Made by a program: the position numbers and the translations under genes. From the NCBI RefSeq assembly GCF_020215705.1, contig NZ_JAIWNB010000003.1, forward strand, positions 62,001-126,000: a stretch of DNA of 64,000 nucleotides, read 5' to 3'. This DNA comes from Nonomuraea aurantiaca. Its GTDB lineage: Bacteria > Actinomycetota > Actinomycetes > Streptosporangiales > Streptosporangiaceae. Positions 1-8,625 of the stretch are shown here, one piece after another (the stretch's first letter is position 1; each line of letters opens with the position of its first letter). The notes under the pieces were generated by a model, which was not told where the DNA came from, searched no databases, and saw nothing but the letters and a program-made list of their open reading frames with translations.

Positions 1-393
1 CACGTAGTCGGGCAGCCGGCCCCGCTTCATCGCGGCCACGATGCCCGCGCCCAGGCCCACGACGATCGCCACCAGCAGGGCCAGCGCCGACAGCTCCAGC
101 GTCACCGGCAGCCGCTCGGCCAGGATGTCGGCCACCGGCAGCTGGTCCTGGGTGGAGCGGCCGAGGTTGCCGGACAGGGTCTGGCCGACGTAGTCGACGT
201 ACTGGGCCAGCAGGGGCTTGTCCAGGCCGAACTCGTGGCGGATCGCCTCGACCATGGCGGGCGAGGCCTCCTCGCCGGCCATCACCACGGCCGGGTCCCC
301 GGGCAGCGCCCTGATCCCGAGGAAGATCAGGATGCTGGCCAGGAACAGCACGATCACCGCCGAGCCCGCTCTGCGGAGGATGAACCAGACCAT
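1..393 (-). CDS. ABC transporter permease, DppB/OppB type (partial, N-terminal 131 residues)
   Basis: Inner-membrane permease of a peptide/nickel-type ABC importer. The left edge of the window truncates the gene, leaving the first 131 codons. The reading starts MVWFILRR and has one N-terminal membrane segment (about residues 9-27). The family N-terminal signature follows (ALPGDP, then FGLDKPLLAQYVDYV), then an exported loop with the GNLGRS motif and the start of the second membrane segment. The ATG overlaps the stop codon of the upstream binding-protein gene by one base (TGATG), so the two are translationally coupled. The missing part should hold the EAA cytoplasmic loop, and the remaining ABC genes should lie outside the window. 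Confidence 0.9.
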   Translation of the reverse strand, partial: MVWFILRRAGSAVIVLFLASILIFLGIRALPGDPAVVMAGEEASPAMVEAIRHEFGLDKPLLAQYVDYVGQTLSGNLGRSTQDQLPVADILAERLPVTLELSALALLVAIVVGLGAGIVAAMKRGRLPDYV

Positions 394-2000
394 CAGGCGG
401 CGAACCCAGCGGTGACGAAGCGGGGCAGGCCATCCTTGAAGTACTGGACACCGGCGACGGTCTTGTTCATGCCCAGGTAGTACTTGTTGTGGTACAGGTA
501 CACCACGCCGCGCACCTCGGCCGCCCGCTGCAACGCCTTGGCGTACAGCTCGGCGCGCTGGGCCGGCTCCGTGACCGCCGCGGCCTCCTTGATCGGGTCG
601 TCGATGCCGGGGTCGGACATGCCGCTGTAGTTGTTACTGCCCCGGCTGGTGATCAGGTTCGACAGGTTGCCGTCCGGGTCCACCCGGCCCGACCAGCCGT
701 TGAGCACGGTGTCGAACTTGCCGGCCTTGCCCTGCTCCAGCGTGCTGACGAACTCGGCCGTCTGCACCGTGACGGTGAAGCCCGCCTCCTTGGTCATCTG
801 CTGGATGACCTGCGCCAGGCGCTGGTTGGTGGCGTCGTTGGGCGTGGTCAGCGTGACCGGGATCGGCGTCGGCACACCGGACGCCTGCACCAGCTGCTTG
901 GCCTTGGCCAGGTCGCGCTTGGCGCACTGGAGCGCGGGCGAGCGGTAGGGGCTGTCGGCGGGCAGCGGGAAGCAGTCGGCCTCGTACAGGCCGTTGTAGA
1001 CGGTCTTGTTGATCTGGTCGCGGTCCAGCGCCAGCTCGAACGCCTCCCGCAGCTGCGGGCTCTTGGCCAGCGGGGTGTCGACCGTGCCCGGCTTCTCGGT
1101 GGAGCCGTTGGCGTTGCCGGTGTTGATCGTGAGGCCGTAGTAGCCGAGGCCGCCGCCGGACACGACGGTGAGGTTCGGGTCGGCCTGCACGCCCTTGACC
1201 GTGGTCGTGGCCAGCTGGTCGGCCACCTGGACGTCGCCGGACTTCAGGTTCGCGGCCCGTACGTTCGGGTCGACGATGATTTTGTATACGAGCTTGTCGA
1301 GCTTCACCTTGGCGGCGTCGTAGTAGTCGGACGCCTTGTCCAGCACGATCTGGCTGCCGGAGGTGCGACTGGCGAACTTGAACGGCCCGACGCACACCGG
1401 GCTGGCGCCGAAGTTGTCGCCCGCCGCCTCCAGCGCCTTGGGCGACATGATCATCCCGGCGCGGTCGGCGAGCTGCGCCGTCAGCGGCGTGAACGCGCGC
1501 GCCAGCGTGAGCTTGACGGTGGCCGGATCGACCACGCTCACCTTCGACACGGCGGCCAGGTCGGCCTGGCGGGCCGACTTCTCCCAGGTACGGTGGCGAT
1601 CCAGCGACTTCTTGACCGCCTCCGCGTCGAAGGCGGTGCCGTCGTTGAACTTCACGCCCTCGCGCAGCTTGATCGTCACTTCCCTGCCGTCGGCCGAGAC
1701 CTCGGGCAGGGCGGTCGCGAGCTGCGGGACCAGCGCGGCCTTCGCGTCGATGTCGAAGAGCTTCTCGCACATGCTCGCGAACACCTCGCGGCCCACCAGC
1801 GTGGTGGACACGCTCGGGTCCAGCGCGTCGGGGTCGGCGTTGAGCGCGATGTTCAGGGTGCCACCGCTCTTGACGGCGCGGCTGTCGGACGAGGCGTCGG
1901 CCACTGACGGGGCGACGGGGGTGCCGCTCGAACCGCCTCCACCGCAAGCCGTCAGGGCTATAGGGAGTACGGCGAGCGTCAAGACCAGCCTGGGTCTCAT
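393..2000 (-). CDS. Family 5 extracellular solute-binding lipoprotein (peptide/nickel type)
   Basis: Substrate-binding lipoprotein of 535 residues that hands its ligand to the permease encoded next. The N-terminus is a lipoprotein signal: Arg-rich start, hydrophobic core, lipobox LTAC with Cys19, then a Gly/Ser linker. The body has family-5 hallmarks: GGTLNIALNADPDALDP at the start of the mature domain, the VTIKLREGVKFNDGTAFDAEAV segment near residue 110, and a C-terminal half rich in AKQLVQASG-type periplasmic-binding-protein repeats. Length is normal for the family. A GGAGG Shine-Dalgarno lies four bases before the ATG. The gene follows the GntR regulator on the same strand. A GTATACAA site sits in its promoter region, so control by that regulator is likely. 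The ligand (peptide, nickel or other) cannot be read from the sequence. Confidence 0.92.
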   Translation of the reverse strand: MRPRLVLTLAVLPIALTACGGGGSSGTPVAPSVADASSDSRAVKSGGTLNIALNADPDALDPSVSTTLVGREVFASMCEKLFDIDAKAALVPQLATALPEVSADGREVTIKLREGVKFNDGTAFDAEAVKKSLDRHRTWEKSARQADLAAVSKVSVVDPATVKLTLARAFTPLTAQLADRAGMIMSPKALEAAGDNFGASPVCVGPFKFASRTSGSQIVLDKASDYYDAAKVKLDKLVYKIIVDPNVRAANLKSGDVQVADQLATTTVKGVQADPNLTVVSGGGLGYYGLTINTGNANGSTEKPGTVDTPLAKSPQLREAFELALDRDQINKTVYNGLYEADCFPLPADSPYRSPALQCAKRDLAKAKQLVQASGVPTPIPVTLTTPNDATNQRLAQVIQQMTKEAGFTVTVQTAEFVSTLEQGKAGKFDTVLNGWSGRVDPDGNLSNLITSRGSNNYSGMSDPGIDDPIKEAAAVTEPAQRAELYAKALQRAAEVRGVVYLYHNKYYLGMNKTVAGVQYFKDGLPRFVTAGFAA

Positions 2001-2031
2001 GGTGCCTCCGGGGGAACGAACTTTAGGAGAC

Positions 2032-2040
2032 TGTATACAA
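2032..2040 (-). promoter_or_regulatory. Candidate GntR operator upstream of the binding-protein gene
   Basis: The sequence TGTATACAA contains the 8-base palindrome TGTATACA, rare in DNA this GC-rich. On the coding strand it reads TTGTATACA and supplies a possible -10 (TATACA) about 32 bases before the ATG. The 8-mer GTATACAA recurs directly before the GntR gene. FCD-type GntR repressors typically bind short TNGTNNNACNA-like palindromes, and TTGTATACA fits that pattern. Operator function is inferred. Confidence 0.55.
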
Positions 2041-2078
2041 GAACCGAGATTTCAGCGGTGTTTCGTCACCGCATGTTG

Positions 2079-2768
2079 TTATCCGACCGTTTTCTCATCA
2101 TGCTGGGCCTTCGCCGGGCGTACGGCGGCCAGAAACGACCGCCTGGCCGCGGCCACGTGCGCGACCGCCCTGGCCTGGGCCTCGTCCTCGTCGCCCGCCG
2201 CGATGGCCTCGCACAGGCTCAGGTGCTCCGACCAGGAGTGGGGTCCGCGCGCGGCCGCGGTCTGCCGGAACACCCACTGAGCCCGCAGCAGCATCGGCGC
2301 CATCATCAGATTGAGGTAGGAGTTGCCCGCCACCTCACCCACAGCCAGGTGGAAGGCGGTGTTGAGGTCGGCCACCCGTTCGAGCCGGCCCTCCTCGACC
2401 GCCTCTTTGGCCGAGCCGAGCACCAGTCGCAGCCGCGCGGCCGTCTCCGGGGTCCGCTTGCGCGCCGCCAGCCGGGCCGCCAGACCCTCGATCGCCATCC
2501 GCACGTCGAAGAGCTCCTCGGCCTCGGCCGGCGACAGCCGCGCCACGGTGGCGCCGATCCTGGGGATGACCTGCACGAACCCCTCGGCGGCGAGCACCCG
2601 GATCGACTCGCGCACCGGGTTGCGCGACACGCCCAGCCGGGCGGCCAGCCGGTCCTCGACCAGGCGTTCACCCTGGGCGAGCTCGCCGGAGATGATGAGT
2701 CGGCGGATCTCCGCGGTCACTTGGTCGCGAAGCGGGAGGTGGGCGCCGCCCAATGTCAGCTCAGTCAT
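2079..2768 (-). CDS. GntR-family transcriptional regulator, FadR/FCD subfamily
   Basis: DNA-binding regulator of 229 residues. Residues about 11-75 form the winged helix of the GntR family (LVEDRLAARLGVSRNPVRESIRVL). Residues about 80-215 form an all-helical FCD ligand domain with the usual acidic and histidine positions (Asp134, His140, His182, His204) that often bind a metal and an organic acid. The ATG has no Shine-Dalgarno. A possible -10 (TACGAT) lies eight bases before it and overlaps a GTATAC palindrome, suggesting autoregulation. The transporter operon begins 78 bases downstream on the same strand, so local control of that importer is likely. The effector is unknown. Confidence 0.9.
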   Translation of the reverse strand: MTELTLGGAHLPLRDQVTAEIRRLIISGELAQGERLVEDRLAARLGVSRNPVRESIRVLAAEGFVQVIPRIGATVARLSPAEAEELFDVRMAIEGLAARLAARKRTPETAARLRLVLGSAKEAVEEGRLERVADLNTAFHLAVGEVAGNSYLNLMMAPMLLRAQWVFRQTAAARGPHSWSEHLSLCEAIAAGDEDEAQARAVAHVAAARRSFLAAVRPAKAQHDEKTVG

Positions 2769-2776
2769 TTGAGGGA

Positions 2777-2787
2777 ATCGTATACAA
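2777..2787 (-). promoter_or_regulatory. Candidate GntR autoregulatory operator and -10 element
   Basis: GTATACAA at 2780-2787 repeats the 8-mer found before the binding-protein gene. On the coding strand it runs TTGTATACGAT, so the palindrome overlaps a possible -10 hexamer TACGAT that ends eight bases before the regulator's ATG. A repressor bound here would block its own promoter. Confidence 0.5.
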
Positions 2788-2847
2788 AGTCACGGCCGTT
2801 TCCGGTGCTGTCGCGGAATCCGGAGGGCGCGCAGCCTTCTCGGTCGG

Positions 2848-5800
2848 TCAGGCGCGCAGGCGTAGACCTCGTGGTGTCGGGTGGAAGCCGGCTTCCTCCA
2901 GGGCCGCCGCCAGCGGTGACTCGCCGATCGAGGCGCCGTCGGCCCGCTCGACGGTCAGCTTCCCGAGCGCCCCATCCCGTACGGCCAGCGCCAGCGCGTC
3001 CACGGCCGGCCGCAGCCGCTCGTCGTCAGCGAACGACAGCAGCGTCTTGCCGCCCCGCTCCACGTACAGCACGAGGAACCCGTCCACCAGCACCACCAGC
3101 GCGCCCGCCTTCCTGCCGGGTTTGTGCCCCACCTCGCCGGGATGCGCCGGCCACGACAGCGCCGCCCCGTAGGGGTTGGCCGGATCAGCCGCGGCCAGGA
3201 CCACCGCCCGCCGATCACCGCCGGCGGCCTGCCCGAATGTGCCCGCGCCCGCGGCATCGCCCGAACCGGCCGGCGCGACGCCCGGGGCCATGGCGCGCAT
3301 CCGGTCCACCGCCCCCGGCAGCGCGAACTGCGCACCCCCCAGCCCTTCGACGAAGTAGCCCCGGCGGCACCGCCCGCTCTCCTCGTAGGCCCGTAGCATC
3401 TGGTAGACCGGCGTGAACCCGCCCGGCAGTCGCTCCGAGGTCACCGCCCCGCGCGTCACCACCCCATGCCGTTCGAGCAGCACCTCGGCCTGGGCCTGCG
3501 CCCGCTGGGTGGCGTCCTCGGCGGGTGCGGGAAGCAGCCACCAGCGCCCGCCCACCGTGGGCGGCCCGCTCCTGCTCGGCAGCACGGCCCGCCGCCGGCG
3601 CGTGGTGGCCGGCCGGTGCGCGGGCCGGCCCGACCCGAGCGTGGCCCGCAGCGGCGCCAGCGTGTCACCGGACACGCGTCCCGACCACACCAGATCCCAC
3701 AATGCCGACACCAGTGTCGCGTCGTCGAGCGAGCCGAGCTGGTCGGAGATCCCCCGGAAGAACAGCGCTCCGCCGCCGCCCAGCACGTCGAGCACCTGCT
3801 CGTGCACCGGGGTCATCGTGATCTGGCCGGGTTCGGGCAGCAGCAGGGGGGCGGTGTCGGCGAAGTAGAGCGATACCCAGCCGTCGCCGCCGGGCAGCGA
3901 ACCCTGGCCCACCCACATCACCTCGCCCGACGAGGTCAGCTCGTCGAGCAGCGCCGGGTGATAACCGGGCACGCGCGACGGCAAAACCAGCGTCTCCAGC
4001 GCCGACGCGGGCACGGTGGCTCCCTGGAGCTGCTCGACGCTATGGATCAGCGCGTCCATCGCCCGCGCCGCGCCGGCCGCGCCGCCGCGTGGCGCCGCGC
4101 CGCTGCCGTCGGTGCCGCGTGGCGTCGAGCCGGTGATGCCGTGCCAGGCGGGCATGAACAGCGCGAGCGTCTCGGGCGGGACTGGTTCGATCTCTTTGCG
4201 CAGCCGCGCCAGAGACCTGCGCCGCAGCATCCGCAGCACACCGGCGTCGCACCACTCCTCGCCCCGGCCGCCCGGCCGGAACTCGCCGTTGACCACCCGC
4301 CCGGCCGCCGCCAGCCGGCGCAGGGCGTCGGTCACCACGGCCACGCCGAGGCCGAACCTGGCGGCGGCGGTGCCGGCGTGGAAGGGCCCGCGCGTACGGG
4401 CATGGCGGGCCACGAGGTCGGCCAGCGGATCGGCGACCGGCTCCAGGAACGCGTGCGGGATCCCGACCGGCAGCGGCGCGCCCAGCGCGTCACGCAGCCG
4501 GGCCGCGTCCTCGATCGCCGCCCACTGCTCCTCGCCCGCGATCCGCACCTTGATCGCCCGGCGGGCTCGTTCGAGCTCCGCCAGCCAGGCCGGATCGCCG
4601 CCGCGCAGGCTCACGTCGGGCACGAGCAGCGGCCCGTGCGAGCGCAGCAGGTCGGCCAGGTCCTCGGCGTCGCGCAACGGACGGTCGAGCCTGGCCAGCT
4701 CGCGTTCGGTGTCGGAGATGACCTCGGGGTCGAGCAACTCCCGCAGGTCGGCCTCGCCGAGCAGCTCGGCCAGCAGGGTCATGTCCAGCGCCAGCGCCTG
4801 GGCCCGGCGTTCGGCGAGCGGCGCGTCGCCCTCGTACATGAAGGCGCCTATGTAGTGGAACAGCAGCGAGGCGGCGAACGGCGACGCCTGCGACGTCTCC
4901 ACCTCCACCACCCGCACCCGGCGCGCGGCGATGTCGCGCATCAGTGCCACCAGCCCGGGCACGTCGAACACGTCCTGGAGGCACTCGCGCATCGTCTCCA
5001 GCACGATCGGGAACGACGCGTATTGAGAGGCCACCCCCAGCAGATGGGCGGCCCGCTGCCGCTGCTGCCAGAGCGGGCTGCGCCGGCCGGGCGTGCGGCG
5101 CGGCAGCAGCAGGGCCCGGCCCGCGCACTCCCTGAACCGGGAGGCGAACATCGCCGAGCCGCCCAGCTCCTCGGTGACGATCCGCTCGATCTCCTCGGCG
5201 TCGAACGCCGCCACGTCGGTGGGCGGCTCGACCAGCGTGTCGGGGATCCGCAGCACGATGCCGTCGTCGGAGTGCACGGCCTGGACGTCGAGGCCGTAGC
5301 GCTCGCGCAGCCGCCGGTTGATCGCCAGGGCCCACGGAGCGTGGATCCGCGCGCCGTAGGGGGAGTGGATGACGACGCGCCAGTCGCCGAGCTCGTCGTG
5401 GAAGCGTTCGACCAGGAGGGTGCGGTCGTCGGGTACGTAGCCGGTGGCGTCACGCTGCTCGTCGAGGTACGCGCGCAGATTGTTGGCGGCGTATTCGTCG
5501 AGTCCGGCCGCCCGCATGCGGTCGTTGGAGGTGTTTCCGGCGTGTTCGCGGAGGAACGCGCCGATCGCCTTGCCCAGCTCGGCCGGCCTGCCCGGCGCGT
5601 CGCCGTGCCAGAACGGCAACTTGCCCGGCTGGCCGGGCGCGGGGGAGACCAGCACGCGGTCGGCCGTGATGTCCTCGATCCGCCACGAGGTCGCGCCCAG
5701 GACGAACACGTCGCCGACGCGTGACTCGTAGACCATCTCCTCGTCGAGCTCGCCCACCCTGGACGCCTTCTCGCCCACCAGGAAGACGCCGAACAGCCCT

Positions 5801-7560
5801 CGGTCGGGGATCGTGCCGCCGTTGGTCACCGCCAGTCGTTGCGCGCCCGGACGGCCCTGCAGCGTACCCGTCACCCGGTCCCAGACGACCCGCGGCCGCA
5901 GCTCGGCGAACTCCTCGCTCGGGTAGCGGCCGGCCAGCATGTCGAGCGTGGCCTCCAGCGCGGTGCGCGGCAGCGTCGCGTAGGGGGCGGCCCGCTTGAC
6001 CACGGCCTCCAGCTCGTCGACCGTCCACTCCTCCAGAGCGGTCATCGCCACGATCTGCTGCGCCAGCACGTCGAGTGGATTGCGCGGGTAGCGCAGCTCC
6101 TCGATCTGGCCGCTCATCATGCGTTCGGCCACGACGGCGGTCTGGATCAGGTCGCCGCGGTATTTCGGGAAGATCACTCCCTTGGACACCGCGCCCACCT
6201 GGTGACCGGCCCGGCCGATGCGCTGGAGCCCGCTCGCCACGCTCGGCGGCGCCTCCACACACGCGACCAGGTCGACGGCGCCCATGTCGATGCCCAGCTC
6301 CAGGCTGGACGTCGCGACCACGGCGGGCAGCCGGCCCGACTTGAGCGCCTCCTCGATCTGCGCCCGCTCCTCCTTGGACACCGAGCCGTGGTGCGCGCGG
6401 ACGATCTCGGTGACTACGCCCTTGCTCGCCCCGGCCTGCGCCATCATGTCGGCGGGCGCCCGCCGAGGCGGATCTCCCGGCAGCGGCGTCTCCCAGATCG
6501 ACAGGTCGACGGCCTCGGGCCCCTGTACGCGCTCGTAGGCGAGCTCGTTGAGCCTGGTGCAGAGGCGTTCGGCCAGCCGTCTGGAATTGGCGAACACGAT
6601 CGTCGACGAATGCGCCTCGATCAGCTCGAACAGGTGGTTTTCGACATGCGGCCAGATCGATCGGCTGGACGGCTCAGGCTCTCCGCCGTCGCCGAACCCC
6701 GGCTCGCCGTCGGTGGATCCCGGCCTGCCCTCCATCTCCGTCATGTCCTCGACCGGGACGACCACCTCGACCTCGATGACCTTGTCGGAGGGCGGCTGCA
6801 CGACCGTCGCGGGGCGGGACCCGCCGAGGAAGGCAGCGACCTCGCTCACCGGCCGTACGGTCGCCGACAGCCCGATCCGCTGCGCGGGCCGTTGGAGCAG
6901 GGCGTCGAGCCGCTCGAGGCTGAGCGCCAGGTGGGCACCGCGCTTGGTGGCGGCCACCGCGTGCACCTCGTCGACGATCACCGTCTCGACGCCCCGCAAC
7001 GCCTCGCGCGCCTGGCTGGTGAGCAGCAGGAACAGCGACTCCGGCGTGGTGATGAGGATGTCGGAGGGGTGGGCGGCGAACCGCCTGCGGTCCTCGGCCG
7101 GGGTGTCGCCGGAGCGGATCGCCACCGAGATCTCCGGCACCGGCAGACCGAGCCGGCGCGCGGTCTGCTTGAGCCCGGCCAGCGGGGCACGCAGGTTGCG
7201 CTCAACGTCGACGGCCAGCGCCTTGAGCGGCGACACGTACAGGACCTTGGTCTGCCTCTTGACCTGCTTGGGACCCGCCTCGACCTGCTTCGACCCCGAC
7301 TTCGGCCTCGATCTCGTACCGGCGTCGACCTGTGCCGGGTCCGTCGGCGTGGTGGGGTGGTGGTCGGGGGCCAGGCGATCGAGGGACCACAGGAAGGCCG
7401 CCAGCGTCTTGCCCGACCCGGTGGGTGCCACCACGAGGGTGTTGTCGCCGCGCGCGATGGACTCCCACGCGCCCTCCTGCGCGCTCGTGGGCGCCTCGAA
7501 CGCTCCGGCGAACCACTGCCTGGTGGTGTGGGAGAAATGTTCCAGCGAGCTCACCAGCAC
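2848..7560 (-). CDS. lhr: Lhr-family ATP-dependent DNA helicase
   Basis: Large superfamily-2 helicase of 1570 residues, the size of mycobacterial Lhr, a 3'-to-5' single-stranded-DNA translocase. Motif I is APTGSGKT (45-52), motif II is DEVH (197-200), motif III is LSATVRP, motif V is TSSLELGIDMG and motif VI is QRIGRAGHQ. The helicase core, Lhr winged-helix and domain-4 regions are followed by the long C-terminal extension of the family, ending TPRGLRLRA. Residues about 65-103 are a low-complexity basic/proline-rich insertion between motifs I and Ia. The start is GTG. A second in-frame GTG two codons later may be the real start if the transcript is leaderless. A DNA-damage-type promoter match lies directly upstream. 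The gene is divergent from the VOC gene. Confidence 0.95.
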   Translation of the reverse strand: MLVSSLEHFSHTTRQWFAGAFEAPTSAQEGAWESIARGDNTLVVAPTGSGKTLAAFLWSLDRLAPDHHPTTPTDPAQVDAGTRSRPKSGSKQVEAGPKQVKRQTKVLYVSPLKALAVDVERNLRAPLAGLKQTARRLGLPVPEISVAIRSGDTPAEDRRRFAAHPSDILITTPESLFLLLTSQAREALRGVETVIVDEVHAVAATKRGAHLALSLERLDALLQRPAQRIGLSATVRPVSEVAAFLGGSRPATVVQPPSDKVIEVEVVVPVEDMTEMEGRPGSTDGEPGFGDGGEPEPSSRSIWPHVENHLFELIEAHSSTIVFANSRRLAERLCTRLNELAYERVQGPEAVDLSIWETPLPGDPPRRAPADMMAQAGASKGVVTEIVRAHHGSVSKEERAQIEEALKSGRLPAVVATSSLELGIDMGAVDLVACVEAPPSVASGLQRIGRAGHQVGAVSKGVIFPKYRGDLIQTAVVAERMMSGQIEELRYPRNPLDVLAQQIVAMTALEEWTVDELEAVVKRAAPYATLPRTALEATLDMLAGRYPSEEFAELRPRVVWDRVTGTLQGRPGAQRLAVTNGGTIPDRGLFGVFLVGEKASRVGELDEEMVYESRVGDVFVLGATSWRIEDITADRVLVSPAPGQPGKLPFWHGDAPGRPAELGKAIGAFLREHAGNTSNDRMRAAGLDEYAANNLRAYLDEQRDATGYVPDDRTLLVERFHDELGDWRVVIHSPYGARIHAPWALAINRRLRERYGLDVQAVHSDDGIVLRIPDTLVEPPTDVAAFDAEEIERIVTEELGGSAMFASRFRECAGRALLLPRRTPGRRSPLWQQRQRAAHLLGVASQYASFPIVLETMRECLQDVFDVPGLVALMRDIAARRVRVVEVETSQASPFAASLLFHYIGAFMYEGDAPLAERRAQALALDMTLLAELLGEADLRELLDPEVISDTERELARLDRPLRDAEDLADLLRSHGPLLVPDVSLRGGDPAWLAELERARRAIKVRIAGEEQWAAIEDAARLRDALGAPLPVGIPHAFLEPVADPLADLVARHARTRGPFHAGTAAARFGLGVAVVTDALRRLAAAGRVVNGEFRPGGRGEEWCDAGVLRMLRRRSLARLRKEIEPVPPETLALFMPAWHGITGSTPRGTDGSGAAPRGGAAGAARAMDALIHSVEQLQGATVPASALETLVLPSRVPGYHPALLDELTSSGEVMWVGQGSLPGGDGWVSLYFADTAPLLLPEPGQITMTPVHEQVLDVLGGGGALFFRGISDQLGSLDDATLVSALWDLVWSGRVSGDTLAPLRATLGSGRPAHRPATTRRRRAVLPSRSGPPTVGGRWWLLPAPAEDATQRAQAQAEVLLERHGVVTRGAVTSERLPGGFTPVYQMLRAYEESGRCRRGYFVEGLGGAQFALPGAVDRMRAMAPGVAPAGSGDAAGAGTFGQAAGGDRRAVVLAAADPANPYGAALSWPAHPGEVGHKPGRKAGALVVLVDGFLVLYVERGGKTLLSFADDERLRPAVDALALAVRDGALGKLTVERADGASIGESPLAAALEEAGFHPTPRGLRLRA

Positions 7561-7582
7561 ATACTGCCTCGTCGCACCGACA
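7561..7582 (-). promoter_or_regulatory. PafBC/RecA-NDp-like promoter of lhr
   Basis: On the coding strand the sequence is TGTCGGTG, eight bases, then CAGTAT, ending one base before the annotated GTG. The mycobacterial RecA-NDp promoter, used by the PafBC activator in the LexA-independent mitomycin response, is TTGTCRGTG-N8-TAnnnT. The -26 block and spacing match exactly. The -10 matches at the A and final T but has C for the first T. The expected start of transcription falls on the first few bases of the gene. The recA promoter in this window has the same block with the same spacing. Confidence 0.6.
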
Positions 7583-7643
7583 GAAAACTCATTGTGGCGG
7601 CGGTGCGCGATTGAGGCGGGGGCGCTGCGGACATAGAGCGAGC

Positions 7644-8132
7644 GTGGGCATCGACTACGCAGCCATTGAGAGCCGCCGCGAGGACATCAGGGAGCGCTAC
7701 CTCTTAGCGCACCGGCCATCCAGTAGCGCGCGCGGCCTGCACCACTTCGCCCTGCTGTCGTCGGACGTGGAGCGGACGGTCAAGTTCTACCAGGAGCTCC
7801 TTGAGTTCCCCTTGACGGAGATTTTCGAGAACCGTGACTTCAAGGGCTCCAACCACTTCTTCTTCGACATCGGCAACGGCAACCTCCTCGCCTTCTTCGA
7901 CTTCCCGGGGCTCGACCTCGGCCCCTACCAGGAGGTGCTCGGCGGGCTGCACCACATCGCGATCTCCGTCGACCCCGCCACCTGGGAGCGGCTGCGCGGC
8001 AAGCTCGAGGTGGCCGGCGTGCCGCACCAGATCGAGAGCGGCGCCTCCATCTACTTCAAGGACCCCGACGGCGCCCGGCTGGAGCTGCTCGCCGACCATC
8101 TGGGTGAGATGTACGGCTCGCGCGTGATGTGA
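7644..8132 (+). CDS. VOC-family (glyoxalase/dioxygenase fold) protein
   Basis: Soluble 162-residue protein with two beta-alpha-beta-beta-beta modules of the vicinal oxygen chelate fold. RGLHHFALLSSDVERTVKFYQELLEFPL opens the first module. LGGLHHIAISVDP and FKDPDGARLELLADH form the second. The His of LHHFAL, the His of LHHIAI and the Glu of RLELLAD are the usual metal-ligand positions. I chose the GTG at 7644 because homology starts just after it. The longer upstream frame overlaps lhr on the other strand and is not protein-like. The Shine-Dalgarno is poor. The substrate is unknown; glyoxalase, extradiol dioxygenase and antibiotic-binding roles all occur in this fold. Confidence 0.8.
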   Translation: MGIDYAAIESRREDIRERYLLAHRPSSSARGLHHFALLSSDVERTVKFYQELLEFPLTEIFENRDFKGSNHFFFDIGNGNLLAFFDFPGLDLGPYQEVLGGLHHIAISVDPATWERLRGKLEVAGVPHQIESGASIYFKDPDGARLELLADHLGEMYGSRVM

Positions 8133-8133
8133 T

Positions 8134-8328
8134 CTACCGTCGCGACGCTCTACGCGTGCGCGGTGTGCCCGCCCGAGGTTCCTGCCTGATGCCCGCGTGC
8201 CTTTCGGCTCTTTCCGATTTCTCCTGCTGTACGGCTAAGCGCTGGGTTAACCGGAGCTGACGGCGCTTCTTTCGGTTGGCTTTGCACTCGGCGGACTTGG
8301 GCGGGGAGGACTTGGGGGTCTTTGCCAT
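8134..8328 (-). CDS. Small highly basic hypothetical protein
   Basis: A 64-residue protein, about one third Lys/Arg, beginning MAKTPKSSPPKSAECKANRKKRRQ. It has no membrane segment. An AGGAC Shine-Dalgarno-like sequence precedes the ATG. It fits between the VOC gene (one base away, convergent) and the divergent DUF3046 gene without overlap, which favours a real gene. The charge suggests a nucleic-acid or ribosome-associated role, but nothing more can be said. It could also be chance coding. Confidence 0.45.
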   Translation of the reverse strand: MAKTPKSSPPKSAECKANRKKRRQLRLTQRLAVQQEKSERAERHAGIRQEPRAGTPRTRRASRR

Positions 8329-8371
8329 GGGGGTGTCCTACCCACCCTTCAGGCGGTTCCATACTTGTGTG

Positions 8372-8566
8372 ATGCGGCTGACCGAGTTCTGGAGACGGAT
8401 GCGCGCCCACTTCGGGGAGTCGTACGCCGACTCGTGGGCCCGCGACTATGTGCTCGCCCCACTCGAAGGGCGGACGGTCGACCAGGCGCTGGCGGACGGC
8501 GAGAGCGCCAAGACCGTCTGGCGCGCGGTCTGCCAGGTCGAGAACGTCTCCTCCCGCCTCCGCTAA
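8372..8566 (+). CDS. DUF3046 domain protein
   Basis: A 64-residue actinobacterial protein of unknown function. The sequence MRLTEFWRRMRAHFGESYAD, then SWARDYVLAPLEGRTVDQAL and SAKTVWRAVC, is the full-length DUF3046 pattern, commonly found just upstream of recA. The start is ATG, with GTG one codon earlier possible. No Shine-Dalgarno is visible. CATACT lies six bases before the ATG and could be the -10 of a leaderless transcript. The stop codon is the first unit of a tandem repeat. Confidence 0.85.
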   Translation: MRLTEFWRRMRAHFGESYADSWARDYVLAPLEGRTVDQALADGESAKTVWRAVCQVENVSSRLR

Positions 8567-8625
8567 CCTCCCGCCTCCGCTAACCTCCTGGCTCGCTAAC
8601 CTCCTGGCTCGCTAACCTCGTTGCT
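8561..8625. repeat. Four-unit 16/17-bp tandem repeat carrying the stop codons of two convergent genes
   Basis: Units begin CGCTAACCTC at 8561, 8578, 8594 and 8610; the middle two are identical 16-mers. Each unit contains TAA on the plus strand and TAG on the minus strand. The first unit ends the DUF3046 gene and the last ends the minus-strand gene at 8612. Confidence 0.85.

Noticed and set aside
1281..1290. A third GTATACAA-type 8-mer (reverse orientation) inside the binding-protein gene
   Set aside because: It encodes a normal Val-Tyr-Lys stretch within the coding sequence and is not near a promoter; probably chance.
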